From positions 1-6,946 of the forward strand of contig CAZXOP010000102.1 in the NCBI GenBank assembly GCA_964642235.1: a DNA stretch of 6,946 nucleotides, in the 5' to 3' direction. The stretch's first letter is position 1. Every line of letters begins with the position of its first letter. The notes beneath the pieces are model-generated. The model did not search any database. It had not been told where the DNA came from and was given only the letters and a program-made list of their open reading frames with translations. Positions 6,404 through 6,946 of the stretch are shown in pieces. Source of the stretch: CAYSND01 sp964642235. Its GTDB lineage: Bacteria > Bacteroidota > Bacteroidia > Bacteroidales > UBA932. The position numbers and the translations under genes are program-made.

Positions 6404-6817
6404 TTAAAGGTTAATATTCTGATGAAAAGCATCCATAAAGAACTTGGGGGCGCGAGTTGGACGGTGAGTCTCTTTGTTTAAGAAACCGAGCACCACCTTC
6501 CCGAAACAGACCAGCTCATCGCGCTGATTATATATCTCATTTAAGATCTCAAGTCGCGCCTGTGGCTCTTTTTCGATTATAGTGACCACCCTTAGGATAT
6601 CCCCCATAACGGCAGGGGTCTTATATTTACACTCCACAGAGACCACTGGGAGTTCAATCCCCATCTCTTCGATCTTCTCTATCGGGAGCCCTGCCTCGAC
6701 AAGACATCTAGATCTTCCACACTCAAAATAGCGGATATAATTAGAATGATGGACTATTCCCATCATATCGGTCTCATAATACCTAACTTCTATCAGCGTT
6801 TCAGATTTTGCGTACAT
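6404..6817 (-). CDS. Acyl-CoA thioesterase, YbgC / 4-hydroxybenzoyl-CoA thioesterase family (hotdog fold)
   Basis: This 137-residue protein is a single hotdog domain of the 4HBT family, which hydrolyses acyl-CoA thioesters in the cytoplasm. The N-terminal block VRYYETDMMGIVHHSNYIRYFECGRSR (11-37) holds the family's active-site aspartate (Asp17), followed by GIVHHSNY and the start of the long hotdog helix. Later family-like parts are the CKYKTPAVMGDILRV strand pair (63-77) and the closing LVCFGKVVLGFLN (101-113). In many bacteria YbgC sits with the Tol-Pal genes; here it is beside tat genes instead. The start at 6817 fits the conserved N-terminal length; the next methionines (18, 19) fall inside the catalytic motif. 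A promoter just upstream would give almost no leader. Substrate is not predictable from sequence. Confidence 0.87.
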   Translation of the reverse strand: MYAKSETLIEVRYYETDMMGIVHHSNYIRYFECGRSRCLVEAGLPIEKIEEMGIELPVVSVECKYKTPAVMGDILRVVTIIEKEPQARLEILNEIYNQRDELVCFGKVVLGFLNKETHRPTRAPKFFMDAFHQNINL

Positions 6818-6821
6818 GTTT

Positions 6822-6853
6822 CAAAAGTATTATAAATATCGCTACTTGCCAAA
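6822..6853 (-). promoter_or_regulatory. Bacteroidota housekeeping-type promoter inside the end of valS
   Basis: On the minus strand TTTG (6853-6850) is followed after exactly 20 bases by TACTTTTG (6829-6822), a full match to the TTTG / TAnnTTTG promoter pattern of Bacteroidota. The -33 box lies within the last codons of valS. The -7 box ends 4 bases before the thioesterase ATG, so transcription would begin at or within a few bases of the start codon. It could drive the thioesterase-tatA-tatC-ABC-F-rlmB operon separately from valS. Confidence 0.55.
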
Positions 6854-6946
6854 ATTTTCTAATGCTGCTCGCAAGTTCACAAGTTTAGTCTCTGCATCAC
6901 TCTTCTTCTTCTTTTCGAGTTCCACCACCTCTGTAGGGGCATTTGC
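6842..6946 (-). CDS. valS: Valyl-tRNA synthetase, C-terminal end (runs off right edge)
   Basis: The last 34 codons and a TAG stop (6844-6842) of a gene entering from the right edge are visible. The peptide begins ANAPTEVVELEKKKKSDAET and continues KLVNLRAALENFGK. NAP-x-x-VV-x-x-E-x-K-K-x-x-D followed by a leucine-spaced helix is the ending of bacterial ValRS, where the C-terminal coiled-coil arm contacts the tRNA. The enzyme attaches valine to tRNA-Val. The stop is 24 bases before the thioesterase start and no terminator hairpin is visible between them, so read-through from valS into the operon is plausible. Identification rests on this short tail alone. Confidence 0.8.
   Translation of the reverse strand, partial: ANAPTEVVELEKKKKSDAETKLVNLRAALENFGK

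Noticed and set aside
6118..6414. A 98-residue plus-strand frame opposite tatA
   Set aside because: It is the complement of tatA with Ser/Pro/Leu-rich composition; tatA on the minus strand has all family marks.

Overview
The window looks like a chromosomal segment from a member of the Bacteroidota, probably Bacteroidales-like. The reasons are an AT-rich sequence, A/T-rich leaders without Shine-Dalgarno sites, promoter elements of the Bacteroidota housekeeping type (TTTG, about 20 bases, TAnnTTTG), an ECF sigma factor / one-pass anti-sigma / DUF2807 trio, and a two-gene tatA-tatC set. Nothing points to a phage, plasmid, transposon or CRISPR array. I cannot name the genus.

Layout. Bases 1-497 (minus) hold the N-terminal part of an M19 (renal dipeptidase-like) metallopeptidase that runs off the left edge. 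A 96-base divergent control region (498-593) follows. Bases 594-2596 (plus) form a three-gene operon: an ECF sigma factor, a membrane-anchored protein that is very probably its anti-sigma factor, and an exported DUF2807 protein with nine turns of a roughly 19-residue repeat centred on SGAS. A hairpin at about 2617-2665, with an A-run on one side and a T-run on the other, probably terminates both this operon and the convergent operon. Bases 6817-2679 (minus) form a tightly packed operon in the order: YbgC-like acyl-CoA thioesterase, tatA, tatC, ABC-F ATPase, and a TrmH/RlmB-family rRNA 2'-O-methyltransferase. The right edge (6842-6946, minus) holds the last 34 codons of a gene that reads as valyl-tRNA synthetase (valS), immediately upstream of the thioesterase.

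How the parts fit. The left half looks like a self-regulated envelope-response module. A good ECF-type promoter (GCAAC, 16 bases, CGTC) lies just ahead of the sigma gene, the anti-sigma candidate has a cytoplasmic N-terminus and a periplasmic domain, and the third gene makes an exported beta-repeat protein that may be the sensor or an effector. The right half is a housekeeping cluster for translation (valS end, ABC-F, rRNA methylase) and protein export (Tat), with gaps of 2-24 bases and one ATGA overlap. A housekeeping-type promoter inside the end of valS could start the operon at or very near the thioesterase start codon.

I found no clearly new system. The most interesting items are the sigma/anti-sigma/repeat-protein module with its divergent promoter region, and the predicted near-leaderless thioesterase transcript.
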